Positions 34,781 through 43,514 of a DNA stretch of 51,062 nucleotides are shown here, piece after piece. Every line of letters starts with the position of its first letter. The stretch's first letter is position 1. The DNA is from Thermococcus sp. EP1 (GTDB lineage Archaea > Methanobacteriota_B > Thermococci > Thermococcales > Thermococcaceae): positions 1 through 51,062 of the forward strand of contig NZ_JXCG01000012.1 in assembly GCF_001317345.1 (NCBI RefSeq). The letters are read 5' to 3'. A program made the position numbers and the translations under genes. Below the pieces are notes generated by a model. It worked only from the letters and a program-made list of their open reading frames with translations. It did not search any database and had not been told where the DNA came from.

Positions 34781-35368
34781 GTGATTGGTGTAATACTTGC
34801 TGGAGGTAAATCAAACAGGTTTGGAGAGGAGAAACTTCTGTATAACGTGAACGGAAAAGCTTTAATTGCCTACACAATCGAGAGACTCCTGAAATCAAAA
34901 TCAATAGAAGAAGTAGTTATAATAACATTGCAAGAAAGAAAGGACAAATTTAAGGATCTCGGAGTTAGGATTCTCATTGATAAACTTGAGATAGGTCCCA
35001 TTGGAGGGATCTATACAGCTTTGGTCAAGCTGGGGGATGTGTTTATAGCAGCAGGCGATATGCCCAATATAAATCCAGAGTTCGTAAACTATATTATAAA
35101 AGAATTCCACAAATTTAGGCCTATGGCCTGCGTTCCTTTATGGGCAAATGGCTACCTTGAGCCCCTCCATGCTGCTTATTCCCAGGAATTCTTACCTGTT
35201 CTTGAAAATCAGATAAAAAAGGGAGAGTATATGTTGGGGAAAGCCATAAGAAATGCAAAGACATGCTATATTCAAATAGAATCCCTCCCTCTTGAATGGA
35301 GAGAGAGTCTTTTCAATATAAACACAAAAAGAGACTTAAAAAAGTTTAAAGGCGCTTCGAGAGAATAA
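34781..35368 (+). CDS. mobA: MobA-type molybdenum cofactor guanylyltransferase
   Basis: 195 residues. The nucleotidyltransferase loop ILAGGKSNRFGEEKLL opens the protein; GPIGGIYTAL and AAGDMPNINPEF (Mg-binding Asp) follow, as in MobA, which attaches GMP to molybdopterin (Mo or W form). Tungsten enzymes are typical of Thermococcales, though these often use bis-pterin without nucleotide, so another NTP:sugar or cofactor role cannot be excluded. GTG start at 34781 with GAGGAG four bases before it. The 3' end overlaps the convergent GNAT gene by 23 bases. Confidence 0.82.
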   Translation: MIGVILAGGKSNRFGEEKLLYNVNGKALIAYTIERLLKSKSIEEVVIITLQERKDKFKDLGVRILIDKLEIGPIGGIYTALVKLGDVFIAAGDMPNINPEFVNYIIKEFHKFRPMACVPLWANGYLEPLHAAYSQEFLPVLENQIKKGEYMLGKAIRNAKTCYIQIESLPLEWRESLFNINTKRDLKKFKGASRE

Positions 35369-36239
35369 TCATTTTGTCCAAAATCTTTGGGTTGAATTCT
35401 TTTATTAGGTTCTCTTCAACTATTGTACGAAGCTTTGTGAAACCTAGGTTTTTTGCCCTGTTTAATAAGAGAGGAAAGTCCTTCTCCTGCCCCCACATAT
35501 ATGCAGTGACTATCAAATTACTGTAAATGGCCTCCTCAAGGATATAATAGGACTCTCCCAACTTCCCACTTTCGAAATAAACTGCATCATCTATACCTGC
35601 CAGTCTATCTTTAAATGCCGTAAACCAATGATGATAAGAGCTCTGAAATCTCCCTACGACCATCTCTTTATTTTTAATTTCTTTCCATGAAAACTCAAAT
35701 AAATCAGGGGTTTCTTCTTGGTCTGAAAAAAGAGAGAGTTCAAACTCAACAAAATAGCCCTGAAAGAGCACATTATCAATCCCAAGTTTTGTATAAAAAC
35801 CAATAGCACTCTTTTCAGGTACTACTGTCAAAAGCTCACACCCTCTTTCCCTTGCTATATTTTCTACAAAGGTTACAATTCTCTTTCCTACCCCTTTTCT
35901 CCTAAAATCCCTATGAACTTCCAGAATATCTAGATGAGCTATTCTTCTAATTTTACCGACTATTGGCTCTTCGCTTATCAAAAGCTCAGCATTTCCAATA
36001 ATTTTCCCATTTGTCTCCGCCACTATAGGAATCTGACCTTCCAAGAGAAGGCTATTTAAATGAACAGCGCAGGTTTCAATACTCATCCATGGACCACCAT
36101 GCAGATAGCGGTCTTTTATACTGAGTTCTTCATAAGTCGCTTCCCTATTATCGTCTTTCTTAATCCACTTTTCAACACCTGAACAGTGTACTTCAACTAT
36201 CCCCTTTGCATCTTCAAGCTTTGCTATCCTGATATTCAT
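35346..36239 (-). CDS. GNAT-family acetyltransferase
   Basis: 297 residues. The N-terminal domain (about 1-170) is a GNAT fold: IRIAKLEDAKGIVEVH, the VAETNGKIIGNAEL strands, and the acetyl-CoA loop HRDFRRKGVGKRIVTFVE, then GFYTKLGI. The C-terminal ~120 residues, including WKEIKNKEMVVGRFQSSYHHW, lack a familiar motif and may be a degenerate second GNAT lobe. ATG 36239 follows GGTGAT. Acceptor unknown. Confidence 0.82.
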   Translation of the reverse strand: MNIRIAKLEDAKGIVEVHCSGVEKWIKKDDNREATYEELSIKDRYLHGGPWMSIETCAVHLNSLLLEGQIPIVAETNGKIIGNAELLISEEPIVGKIRRIAHLDILEVHRDFRRKGVGKRIVTFVENIARERGCELLTVVPEKSAIGFYTKLGIDNVLFQGYFVEFELSLFSDQEETPDLFEFSWKEIKNKEMVVGRFQSSYHHWFTAFKDRLAGIDDAVYFESGKLGESYYILEEAIYSNLIVTAYMWGQEKDFPLLLNRAKNLGFTKLRTIVEENLIKEFNPKILDKMIILSKRL

Positions 36240-36262
36240 GAAAATCACCAAAAAAGATAAAA

Positions 36263-37222
36263 TCAGGGCTCAGCTTCGCTTAAGAACTCAAGTAGATCTA
36301 GGAGTCTCCTGTCTTTAATCTTTGTTATATATCCGCTTACTTCTTCTCTTCCTATTTTTCCGTCCTTGTATAAGGCAACAACCTTTACACCTTCAAAGAA
36401 CTCTTTCATATCTGGAAAGGCCCTAGCGAACATATCTAGATTGTTGTATATCACATCAAATTTGTCTTCCATTAATATCTGCCAGAGAACATCGATTAAT
36501 GAATCAAATGCAATGTCGAAATACTCTGTACCTCTCCCATACAACATCGCATAAAGGCACTCATGTAAAGCTGCATCATAATTATCTTTTTCTTCGAAGA
36601 TTTCCTCAAAGACCAGATGCACCTGGGCTACTAACTGATTATTCCCACGCGCCTCGGAAAGTACTTCTGCCAGTTCCGCCTTTGCTTTTGGGACCTCTCC
36701 TATTTCAAATGTTATATATGCCTTGTGAATTCTAATATGAACAATCTCCTCCTTCTTCCCAAGTTCCTCAAAGACCTTTTCAGCTTTGCTCATAAGTTCT
36801 AGAGCTTTTTCATACTCCAAAAGTTCCTCATGGATAAGACCCATGTTGTAGTAAACTTTTGCAATATTCTCAAGGTTTCCTTTTTCAGTTTCCTCTTCAA
36901 GCAGTTCTCTGTAAAGCTCAATTGATTTTTCAAGCTCACCTAATAGATAATACAAATCAGCAAGATGATATTTGGCCTCAAAACTTCCATCTTTCTCAAC
37001 CAATTCTTCAAAGTCCTTAATCTTATCAACCTCAAGAAACTCGAGAGAATAGTAGACAACCAGTTTATAGAGTTCGTAATCCTTACACTCTAATGCGAGT
37101 TTCTCAGTTTTCTCTAGAACAATCTTTAGTTCGTCTTCAGTTAACTCATCTGCTTTGTAATAGAGCAACGTTGCTACTTTTTCGCATTCTTTTTCCTGAA
37201 TTGCTTTAAGTACTTCTTCCAT
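36263..37222 (-). CDS. TPR-repeat protein
   Basis: 319 residues, all helical and acidic. At least four tetratricopeptide repeats are visible, the clearest being AKYHLADLYYLLGELEKSIELY (about 88-110) and AKVYYNMGLIHEELLEYEKALEL (about 122-145). No enzymatic or membrane segment. It is a scaffold for protein contacts; partner unknown. GGTGA six bases before the ATG. The GNAT gene begins 23 bases after its stop, so the two may be co-transcribed. Confidence 0.82.
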   Translation of the reverse strand: MEEVLKAIQEKECEKVATLLYYKADELTEDELKIVLEKTEKLALECKDYELYKLVVYYSLEFLEVDKIKDFEELVEKDGSFEAKYHLADLYYLLGELEKSIELYRELLEEETEKGNLENIAKVYYNMGLIHEELLEYEKALELMSKAEKVFEELGKKEEIVHIRIHKAYITFEIGEVPKAKAELAEVLSEARGNNQLVAQVHLVFEEIFEEKDNYDAALHECLYAMLYGRGTEYFDIAFDSLIDVLWQILMEDKFDVIYNNLDMFARAFPDMKEFFEGVKVVALYKDGKIGREEVSGYITKIKDRRLLDLLEFLSEAEP

Positions 37223-37343
37223 CCAGCTTCACCAATTAATTTTGGTGAATGTAGTATTTTAACCTTTGGCAGAACATGATTATTTCATATGAAAAAAGTT
37301 AAATATTCAAAAGTTCTTTAAAAATTTCAAAGGTGAAGTATCT

Positions 37344-37967
37344 ATGTGGGAGATACTCGACAAAATAAAACCTGGTGAGATTGTACTGGTCGAGTACTCT
37401 TCAAACATGAATCCCACCAGAATTCTTCATGATATTATCAAATGGGCCAAGAGCAAAGAATATCAGGTCTTAATCACAGACATGTACAATCTAGTAGAGC
37501 TCCATACTTATCGCATGAAAATGGAAGGATTGGACATGGAAGTATTAAAATGGGCAAAAATCATAGAGATCGGGCGACATGAGCCCTCAGTAGGAGAGGT
37601 AATAAAGTTCATTCCTGTGGATAGAGAATTATTAGCATTATTAGCAGAGTATAAAGAAGTTTATGAGGAGTTTGTGAGTAAAAACTTTACCGTCGTCCTA
37701 TTTTTTGGACTAGAAAGATACATGCTATTCAAAAATGAAGTTATGTCTTTTGTAAGTATTCTTGAGAGATTCTTAGGAGACACACGAAGAATATCAATAT
37801 ACTTTGTAAACAGAGACGTTCTAACAAACATTTCTCCTGATCCCCTCCCCTTGCTTGAAGAACTTGCCACGACTATAATGAAATTCCAGAAAGAGGCAAA
37901 AAAGATCAAGTTCACTATTAATAAAGCATTAAACCCCGAACTTGAGGGATACGAGGAATGTTATTAA
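37344..37967 (+). CDS. DUF257 protein (Thermococcales family)
   Basis: 207 residues. MWEILDKIKPGEIVLVEYSSN, then IIKWAKSKEYQVLITDMYN, LHTYRMKMEG and VVLFFGLERYM fit the DUF257 pattern as I know it from Pyrococcus/Thermococcus. The layout resembles a degenerate RecA/KaiC-like fold without a Walker A, so it may be a pseudo-ATPase, but that is inference. GGTGA precedes the ATG. Monocistronic. Confidence 0.74.
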   Translation: MWEILDKIKPGEIVLVEYSSNMNPTRILHDIIKWAKSKEYQVLITDMYNLVELHTYRMKMEGLDMEVLKWAKIIEIGRHEPSVGEVIKFIPVDRELLALLAEYKEVYEEFVSKNFTVVLFFGLERYMLFKNEVMSFVSILERFLGDTRRISIYFVNRDVLTNISPDPLPLLEELATTIMKFQKEAKKIKFTINKALNPELEGYEECY

Positions 37968-38062
37968 GCACCAAGAGAAGCTGAATCCCTTCATCTACCA
38001 AATGATAAAAAAACTCTCAACTTATCAAAAACTTTTTTATCTCTCTCTTCTTTATTAGGAAC

Positions 38063-38983
38063 ATGCTTGAAGTAATTTTCCTTGGGACTGGAGGCATAAT
38101 GCCAAATAAAGAGAGAAATGTTCCTGCTATAGCTTTAAAATATAAGGGCGAGATAATACTATGGGATATTGGAGAAGGCACATTACGACAGTTCAATATC
38201 GCCAAGCTGAGTCCAATGAAGATCGACAAGATTTTCATAACTCATTTTCATGGCGATCACTATCTTGGCTTGATGAGCTTTATTCAAACCATGAGCTTAT
38301 GGAATAGGGAAAGGCCACTTCATATCTATGGCCCAAAATATACTTTTGAATTCGTACAGAATTATTTAAAAAGTGGATTTTTCAGGCCAGGGTTTGAAAT
38401 TCACATTCATGAGCTTGGAGAAGCTAGATTAAAGTTCGGGGACTATGAAATATGGAGTTTTAAAGTTGAACATGGTGTCCCTGCTTTGGGATATGTATTT
38501 AAAGAAAAGGAGAAGAGAGGGAGTTTTGATATTGAAAAGATTAGAGAGCTCGGACTAATCCCAGGCCCTTGGATGAAGAAGCTTGAAAAAGAAGGAAGAG
38601 TAGAAATTGATGGCAGAATAATACACCTTGAAGAAGTGACTGGAAAGCCCAAAAAAGGAGTAAAAGTAGTATATACCGGAGACACCGAACCATGTGAGAG
38701 AGTGAAGCTTTTTTCAGAAAAAGCTGATCTACTGATACACGAAGCCACATATATAGATAAAGCAGACAGAAACGAGAGTTATCACTCAACAGTTCCTGAA
38801 GCTTGTGAAATAGCAAAAAAAGCCAAAGTGAAACTTTTAGCCCTCTTCCATAGAGCACCTAGATACACTTATGAAGAGTACTGTACGAGAGCACGTGAAG
38901 TATGCAACTACAAATTTATAATTCCAAAGGACTTTGATGTCATTAAAGTTGGTGAGAGGTATGAGCTATCTTCGATACGTTAA
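38063..38983 (+). CDS. rnz: ribonuclease Z (tRNA 3' endonuclease)
   Basis: 306 residues. Removes the 3' trailer from tRNA precursors. Metallo-beta-lactamase signature THFHGDH (H61, H63, D65, H66) follows the GTGGIMPNKERNVPA opening; the exosite-like insertion (about 105-125, GFFRPGFEIHIHE), the YTGDTEP strand, HEATY and the HxST segment (SYHSTVPEACEIA), and the late LFHRAPRY are typical of archaeal RNase Z. Length is standard. Overlaps the TraB-family gene by 23 bases. Confidence 0.95.
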   Translation: MLEVIFLGTGGIMPNKERNVPAIALKYKGEIILWDIGEGTLRQFNIAKLSPMKIDKIFITHFHGDHYLGLMSFIQTMSLWNRERPLHIYGPKYTFEFVQNYLKSGFFRPGFEIHIHELGEARLKFGDYEIWSFKVEHGVPALGYVFKEKEKRGSFDIEKIRELGLIPGPWMKKLEKEGRVEIDGRIIHLEEVTGKPKKGVKVVYTGDTEPCERVKLFSEKADLLIHEATYIDKADRNESYHSTVPEACEIAKKAKVKLLALFHRAPRYTYEEYCTRAREVCNYKFIIPKDFDVIKVGERYELSSIR

Positions 38984-39668
38984 GATCATCGGAACTATGC
39001 ACGTGTCTCCAAGGAGTAGGGAAGAAGTCAGGCAGTTGATCCTAAAGGAAAATCCTGATGCCATAGCTATTGAACTCGACAAACAACGATTCTATGCCCT
39101 CAAATCTTCTAAAAAACTCACGTTTCAAGAAGCCTTGAAACTTGGAAGAAAAGCCCTTTTGGCTTACATTCTAATGAAAGTTGAAGAGAAAATTGGAGAA
39201 GAGTTTGGAATGAAGCCCGGTGGAGAAATGGAAGAAGCTATTCAAATGGCAGGTTTTCTAAGAATTCCCCTTTATCTGATCGACGAGGATATACAAATAA
39301 TCATGGGGAAGCTTTTAAAAGCTCCGTTTAGGGAGAAACTCTTTCTTCTAATTGAAAGTGCTTTAGTGTTCTTTCCAATAGTCCCCATTGAGGGAGAGTC
39401 AGAAAACATTATGGAAAGCTACAAAATAATGATGCATCGTTTTAAAACAAGATATCCCTATTTGTTTAAAGTTCTAGTAGAGGAAAGGAACGAAATAATG
39501 GCAAAACATCTCAAATTTATTGTAGATGAGCTCAAAAAGGCGGGTATCAAAAAGCCTAAAGTAATCGCCGTAGTTGGCCTAGGACATAAAAAAGGAATAG
39601 AGAGAATCTTAAATTCATATAAAGAGCAAAAAGATTTATTAAATAAAAAAACAAATCTACACTGGTGA
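38961..39668 (+). CDS. TraB/PrgY-family protein
   Basis: 235 residues. VKIIGTMHVSPRSREEV and AIAIELDKQRFYAL match the conserved N-terminus of the TraB family (G-T-x-H-V-S and E-L-D-x-x-R); MEEAIQMAGFLRIPLYLIDEDI and ERNEIMAKHL and VAVVGLGHKKGI follow. The predicted metallo-hydrolase-like (Tiki/EreA) fold has a possible peptidase role in bacteria but none established in archaea. It lacks the C-terminal membrane part of longer archaeal members. ATG 38961 follows GGTGAG. Translationally coupled to rnz, and followed closely by a zinc-ribbon gene. Confidence 0.8.
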   Translation: MSYLRYVKIIGTMHVSPRSREEVRQLILKENPDAIAIELDKQRFYALKSSKKLTFQEALKLGRKALLAYILMKVEEKIGEEFGMKPGGEMEEAIQMAGFLRIPLYLIDEDIQIIMGKLLKAPFREKLFLLIESALVFFPIVPIEGESENIMESYKIMMHRFKTRYPYLFKVLVEERNEIMAKHLKFIVDELKKAGIKKPKVIAVVGLGHKKGIERILNSYKEQKDLLNKKTNLHW

Positions 39669-39672
39669 TCCT

Positions 39673-39849
39673 ATGGAGAGACAACATCTAAAATGCCCCC
39701 TTTGTGGTGGAACCAGCTTTAAGGTCGAAGAAGGCAAACTGGATAGTAAATGGGGCTTCACAGCTCACAGAGTAAGTATTGTGATCTGTGAAACTTGTGG
39801 ATATGTAATGATGTTCTACAAAGGAAGGACAATATGGGATTTCGATTAG
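39673..39849 (+). CDS. 58-residue zinc-ribbon protein
   Basis: Small gene four bases after the TraB-family stop, with GGTGAT before the ATG. The protein has two CxxC knuckles, C8-x2-C11 and C39-x2-C42, separated by 27 residues including a SKWGFTAHRVSIVICE strand pattern, which is a typical zinc-ribbon layout. Probably co-transcribed with rnz and the TraB gene. Role unknown; nucleic-acid or protein binding is usual. Confidence 0.78.
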   Translation: MERQHLKCPLCGGTSFKVEEGKLDSKWGFTAHRVSIVICETCGYVMMFYKGRTIWDFD

Positions 39850-40005
39850 TTTTTCTTCCTCACTCTTAGTAATTTTTGTGGTTATAAGGCTTAATGTATG
39901 ATGGTTATTTAGAAGAGAATATGTCAAAATTCCTCTCCATGAACTTTAAATACTCTTTTATGTACTATAACGATTGCTATGAAATTAATCGAGGAGGTTC
40001 TAGTT

Positions 40006-40521
40006 ATGGATCTAGATCATGACGAAATCTTAGTTCTAAAAACAGTTTTTAAAGGAAAATTAGATGATTTGGATATAAAAATATACCAAGCATTAAGAGA
40101 GGATGGGCGAATAAGTGATACCAAAATTGCAGAAAAGCTTGGCATTTCTATAACTACAGTTAGGCGGAGACGATTACGACTCCAAGAGGAGGGAATATTA
40201 CAAATAATCGGTCTCCTGCTTTTGAGAGCGGCTGATGCTGCATATGCTGATGTCTTGGTTAAATTGAACCAACAAATCCGAATTGAAGAGATCAACGAAT
40301 TTATTCATGAAGCAATGAAAAATCCCAGAATATACGAAGTAACCATGTATCTTGGAGGAGATTATGACCTTCTGTTAAGATTTTTTGAAACTAATCTTGA
40401 GCGACTTAGGTATCATGTGGATAAATTCCTTAGGAATCACAAAGTAGTAGAGAAATACAGTGTTTATCCCGCAATAGGAAGTCCGAAAGCATGGTACAAA
40501 TCATTTAAATTGAAATTTTAA
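40006..40521 (+). CDS. Lrp/AsnC-family transcriptional regulator
   Basis: 171 residues. The N-terminal HTH is LDDLDIKIYQALREDGRISDTKIAEKLGISITTVRRRRLRLQEEGIL and the C-terminal RAM-like ligand-binding domain follows (YADVLVKLNQQIRIEEINEF, VTMYLGGDYDLLLRF, VEKYSVYPAIG); only short parts are quoted. Dimers or octamers of this family respond to amino acids or related ligands. ATG 40006 follows GGAGGTT by about seven bases; ATG 39979 is in frame but lacks such a site. A TATA-like CTTTAAATAC is at about 39944-39953. Its position just before the AbgT and M20 genes, with an inverted repeat between, makes it their likely regulator. Confidence 0.87.
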   Translation: MDLDHDEILVLKTVFKGKLDDLDIKIYQALREDGRISDTKIAEKLGISITTVRRRRLRLQEEGILQIIGLLLLRAADAAYADVLVKLNQQIRIEEINEFIHEAMKNPRIYEVTMYLGGDYDLLLRFFETNLERLRYHVDKFLRNHKVVEKYSVYPAIGSPKAWYKSFKLKF

Positions 40522-40663
40522 ATCTTCATCTATATTTTTACGCTGGGTAAAAGTAACACCTTAACACATCGAATTTGTCAGGGTTGACCTATAACAAACT
40601 GCAAGATTACGCCATATTGTAATGTCAAATTTTAAACAACAATACATAAATATTTATTCTTCT

Positions 40664-40680
40664 ATTTGTCTGTGACAAAT
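40664..40680 (+). promoter_or_regulatory. inverted-repeat operator ahead of the AbgT gene
   Basis: ATTTGTC-TGT-GACAAAT is a perfect 7+3+7 palindrome ending 17 bases before the AbgT start codon and lying just after a TATA-like element (ACATAAATATTTA, about 40644-40656). A related half-site ATTTGTC is at 40573-40579, followed by the small palindrome GTCA-GGGT-TGAC. A site overlapping the expected transcription start would block transcription when bound. The adjacent Lrp-family protein is the natural candidate to bind it; that is inference. Confidence 0.68.
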
Positions 40681-40697
40681 CCATTAGGTGATAAAAT

Positions 40698-42221
40698 ATG
40701 CCTGAGGAAAAAGGCGGAGCATTAATGCGATTTATAAACTGGATAGAAAAAGTAGGCAACAAACTTCCCCATATGTTTTGGATTTTCTTAGGTCTCTGGG
40801 TCTTGGTTATCCTGCTCTCAGGTGTTTTGGCAGGAGTATCGGCGATAGATCCAGCGAAAGGCGAAGAAGTCGCAATAGTAAGTCTACTTAATAAGGAAGG
40901 GTTATACTGGATTCTAACTAACATAGTCAAAAACTTTGCACAGTTTCCACCACTTGGACTAGTATTAGTCATGATGATGGCAGCAGGGTTTGCCGAAAGG
41001 GCAGGTTTTATCCCCGCACTTATGAGAACTCTAACAAAAGTTCCTGACAAATATTTGATTCCTGCTATATTCATTTTGGGAATCTGTGGAAACCTTGCCT
41101 CTGATGCTTCTTTAGTAATAATTCCTCCACTTACAGCGGCATTGTTCTATTCCAGAAGAAAAGACCCAATATTTGGACTTATACTTGGATATGCTGCTGC
41201 GTCCTCTGGTTTTACAGCAAACTTATTCATAGCAGGAACTGACGTACTACTCTCAGGAATAACTGACGCGGCAGCTAAAATTGTAGACTCCAATTACAAT
41301 GTATATCCAACTGCAAACTATTACTTTATGGTGGCCTCAACATTCATAATCACTGCTGTTGCCACGATATTCACTGTAAAGTACGCAATGCCAAGATTTG
41401 CTAGATGGGAGGAAGAATACGAGCATGCTCAAGTTCCAGAAGAGTATCTAAAACCTATCACCGACTATGAAATGAGAGCTCTAAAGAAGGCCCTTTTGGC
41501 CGCAGGCGGATATTTCCTTTTGATGTTACTGCTAACAATAATGCCCAACGGACCACTAAGAGATCCTACCCAAAATACAATAGTGCCTTCTACGTTCCTT
41601 AAGGGCATGGTTCCAATCTTGTTCTTGTTCTTCGTAATTGGTGGATATGTTTATGGAAAAAGCGTTGGTACAGTTAAAAGGCCCACCGACATGGTAAATT
41701 ACATGGCAGATGCTATGAAAACTATGGCATCTTACTTGGTCATAATCTTGCCCATAGCAAACTTTACTTATACCTTCAAGCACACGAACATGGCCTCAGT
41801 ACTTGCAATAAAGCTTGCAGATTTCCTCAAGTCCGCAGGATTCACTGGTATCGGCCTATTCATATCCATAATCCTAATAGCCACTTTCATAAATCTCTTC
41901 ATAACAAGTGGATCCACTAAATGGGCATTTTTAGCTCCGGTTCTCGTGCCAATGATGTACTACTTAGGATACACTCCAGAGTGGGCACAATTACTCTACA
42001 GACTTGGTGACTCAAGCACCAACTCATTTACCCCATTGTCCCCTTACTTCCCAGTCATCATTGGATATGCAAGTATCTACAAGAAAGATGTGGGAATTGG
42101 TACAATAATTTCAAGAACGTTCTTGTACTCTATGCTCTTCCTAGTGACGTGGATCATACTAGCAATAATATGGTATCTTCTAGGATTCCCACTAGGGCCT
42201 GGGGCACCAATTAAGTTGTGA
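40698..42221 (+). CDS. AbgT-family transporter
   Basis: 507 residues with about eleven membrane helices. Family marks include FPPLGLVLVMMMAAGFAERAGF, LGICGNLASDASLVIIPPL, the SSGFTANLFIAGTDVLLSGIT hairpin, ITSGSTKWAFLAPVLVPM and RLGDSSTNSFTPLSPYFPVII (quoted in part). AbgT proteins carry p-aminobenzoyl-glutamate or, in other members, drugs such as sulfonamides. Together with the M20 amidohydrolase 53 bases downstream, this looks like uptake and hydrolysis of an acyl- or aminobenzoyl-amino acid. Preceded by GGTGAT and by the operator described above. Confidence 0.9.
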   Translation: MPEEKGGALMRFINWIEKVGNKLPHMFWIFLGLWVLVILLSGVLAGVSAIDPAKGEEVAIVSLLNKEGLYWILTNIVKNFAQFPPLGLVLVMMMAAGFAERAGFIPALMRTLTKVPDKYLIPAIFILGICGNLASDASLVIIPPLTAALFYSRRKDPIFGLILGYAAASSGFTANLFIAGTDVLLSGITDAAAKIVDSNYNVYPTANYYFMVASTFIITAVATIFTVKYAMPRFARWEEEYEHAQVPEEYLKPITDYEMRALKKALLAAGGYFLLMLLLTIMPNGPLRDPTQNTIVPSTFLKGMVPILFLFFVIGGYVYGKSVGTVKRPTDMVNYMADAMKTMASYLVIILPIANFTYTFKHTNMASVLAIKLADFLKSAGFTGIGLFISIILIATFINLFITSGSTKWAFLAPVLVPMMYYLGYTPEWAQLLYRLGDSSTNSFTPLSPYFPVIIGYASIYKKDVGIGTIISRTFLYSMLFLVTWIILAIIWYLLGFPLGPGAPIKL

Positions 42222-42222
42222 T

Positions 42223-42240
42223 CTTTTTTCATTTTTATTT
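42223..42240 (+). terminator. T-rich tract after the AbgT gene
   Basis: Three runs of T follow the AbgT stop (CTTTTTTCATTTTTATTT). Archaeal polymerase terminates at such tracts; partial read-through to the M20 gene 34 bases further on is possible. Confidence 0.35.
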
Positions 42241-42273
42241 GTCTTTGGAATAATTCAAGAGGAGATGAGACAT

Positions 42274-43449
42274 ATGGGGATTGAATCCCGAATTATAGAT
42301 CTTGCAAAGCAATTAGAACCGTATGTCATTGAGAGAAGAAGAGATTTTCACATGTATCCAGAAGTAAAGTTTGAAGAGACTAGAACTTCTAGTATCGTGG
42401 AAGAAGAACTCAAACAGCTTGGGTATAAAGTTCTTAGAACTGCCGAGACAGGCATCATTGGAATTTTAAACGGTGGGAAAGAGGGCAAGACTGTCGCATT
42501 GAGGGCTGATATGGATGCTTTGCCGATTCAGGAGGAGAATGATGTCCCTTACAAGTCCAGAATTCCAGGAAAAATGCACGCTTGCGGTCATGACGCACAC
42601 ACAGCAATGCTCCTCGGAGCAGCAAAAATACTGGCTGAAATAAAAGAGCATCTTGGAGGGACTGTGAAATTAATATTCCAACCTGGAGAAGAAGGTGGTG
42701 CTGGAGCTAAAAAGATTGTCGAAGAAGGACACTTGGATGACGTAGATGCAATATTTGGCATCCATGTATGGGGCCACCTTCCTTCTGGAACTATCGCCAC
42801 AAAAGAAGGTCCTATAATGGCATCATCTGACGGCTTTATTATTCGAATAAAAGGAAAAGGCGGACATGCTGCATCACCCCATCTAACAAATGACCCTACA
42901 GCCCCTGCTGTAGACATATACAATGCCCTTCAAAAGATTGTCTCAAGAAGTGTTAATCCCTTATCTCCCATAGTTATCACAACTCCCATGATAGAAGCAA
43001 GTCATGGATATAACGTAATCCCCGACAGCTTAGAGATTAGAGGGACTTTGCGGACATTTGATATGAACCTTAGAACTAAAATAATAGAGAAAATAGAGAG
43101 CATTGTGAAACACTACTCAGCTGCTTGGGATTGTGAAGGAACTCTTGAATTATTTAGAATACCCTATCCTCCAACAATTAATACTCCAGAACTTGCTAAG
43201 TTTGTTATGAAAACTGCGCGAGAATTAGGGCCCATTACTAAAGCAGAAATGACTATGGGAGCAGAAGACTTTGCATTTTACTTACAAAAAGTTCCTGGTG
43301 CATTTATCTTCCTAGGGATTAGAAATGAGGAAAAAGGAATAATCTATCCCCATCATCATCCTAGATTTGACGTTGATGAGAGTGTACTTTGGAAGGGGTC
43401 TGCCCTGTATTCTCTCCTAGCCTACAAGTATCTGAAAGGGGACGAATAA
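42274..43449 (+). CDS. M20-family amidohydrolase / carboxypeptidase
   Basis: 391 residues. Metal-site motifs of the M20D branch are visible: MHACGHDAHTAMLLGAAK, FQPGEEGGAGAKKIVEEG (catalytic Glu), FGIHVWG, GKGGHAASPH and a C-terminal MTMGAEDFAFYLQ with HHHPRFDVDE. The branch covers AbgA-type aminobenzoyl-glutamate hydrolases, N-acyl amino acid amidohydrolases and the thermostable Pyrococcus/Sulfolobus carboxypeptidases. Pairing with AbgT favours an imported N-acyl amino acid as substrate. I start at ATG 42274, where GGAG sits nine bases upstream; ATG 42265 abuts that site and is less likely. Confidence 0.9.
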   Translation: MGIESRIIDLAKQLEPYVIERRRDFHMYPEVKFEETRTSSIVEEELKQLGYKVLRTAETGIIGILNGGKEGKTVALRADMDALPIQEENDVPYKSRIPGKMHACGHDAHTAMLLGAAKILAEIKEHLGGTVKLIFQPGEEGGAGAKKIVEEGHLDDVDAIFGIHVWGHLPSGTIATKEGPIMASSDGFIIRIKGKGGHAASPHLTNDPTAPAVDIYNALQKIVSRSVNPLSPIVITTPMIEASHGYNVIPDSLEIRGTLRTFDMNLRTKIIEKIESIVKHYSAAWDCEGTLELFRIPYPPTINTPELAKFVMKTARELGPITKAEMTMGAEDFAFYLQKVPGAFIFLGIRNEEKGIIYPHHHPRFDVDESVLWKGSALYSLLAYKYLKGDE

Positions 43450-43514
43450 CATCTCATACTTAAGAGTATTTCCTGTCCTTTCCCCATTTTATAAATTTCT
43501 AAGAGGGGAATATC

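Noticed and set aside
34781-36239. MobA and GNAT as one functional pair
   Set aside because: They are convergent with a 23-base tail overlap, so they are not co-transcribed; no evidence links them.
38934-38960. Upstream start for the TraB-family gene
   Set aside because: The frame is open upstream, but GGTGAG sits correctly before ATG 38961 and the family begins there.
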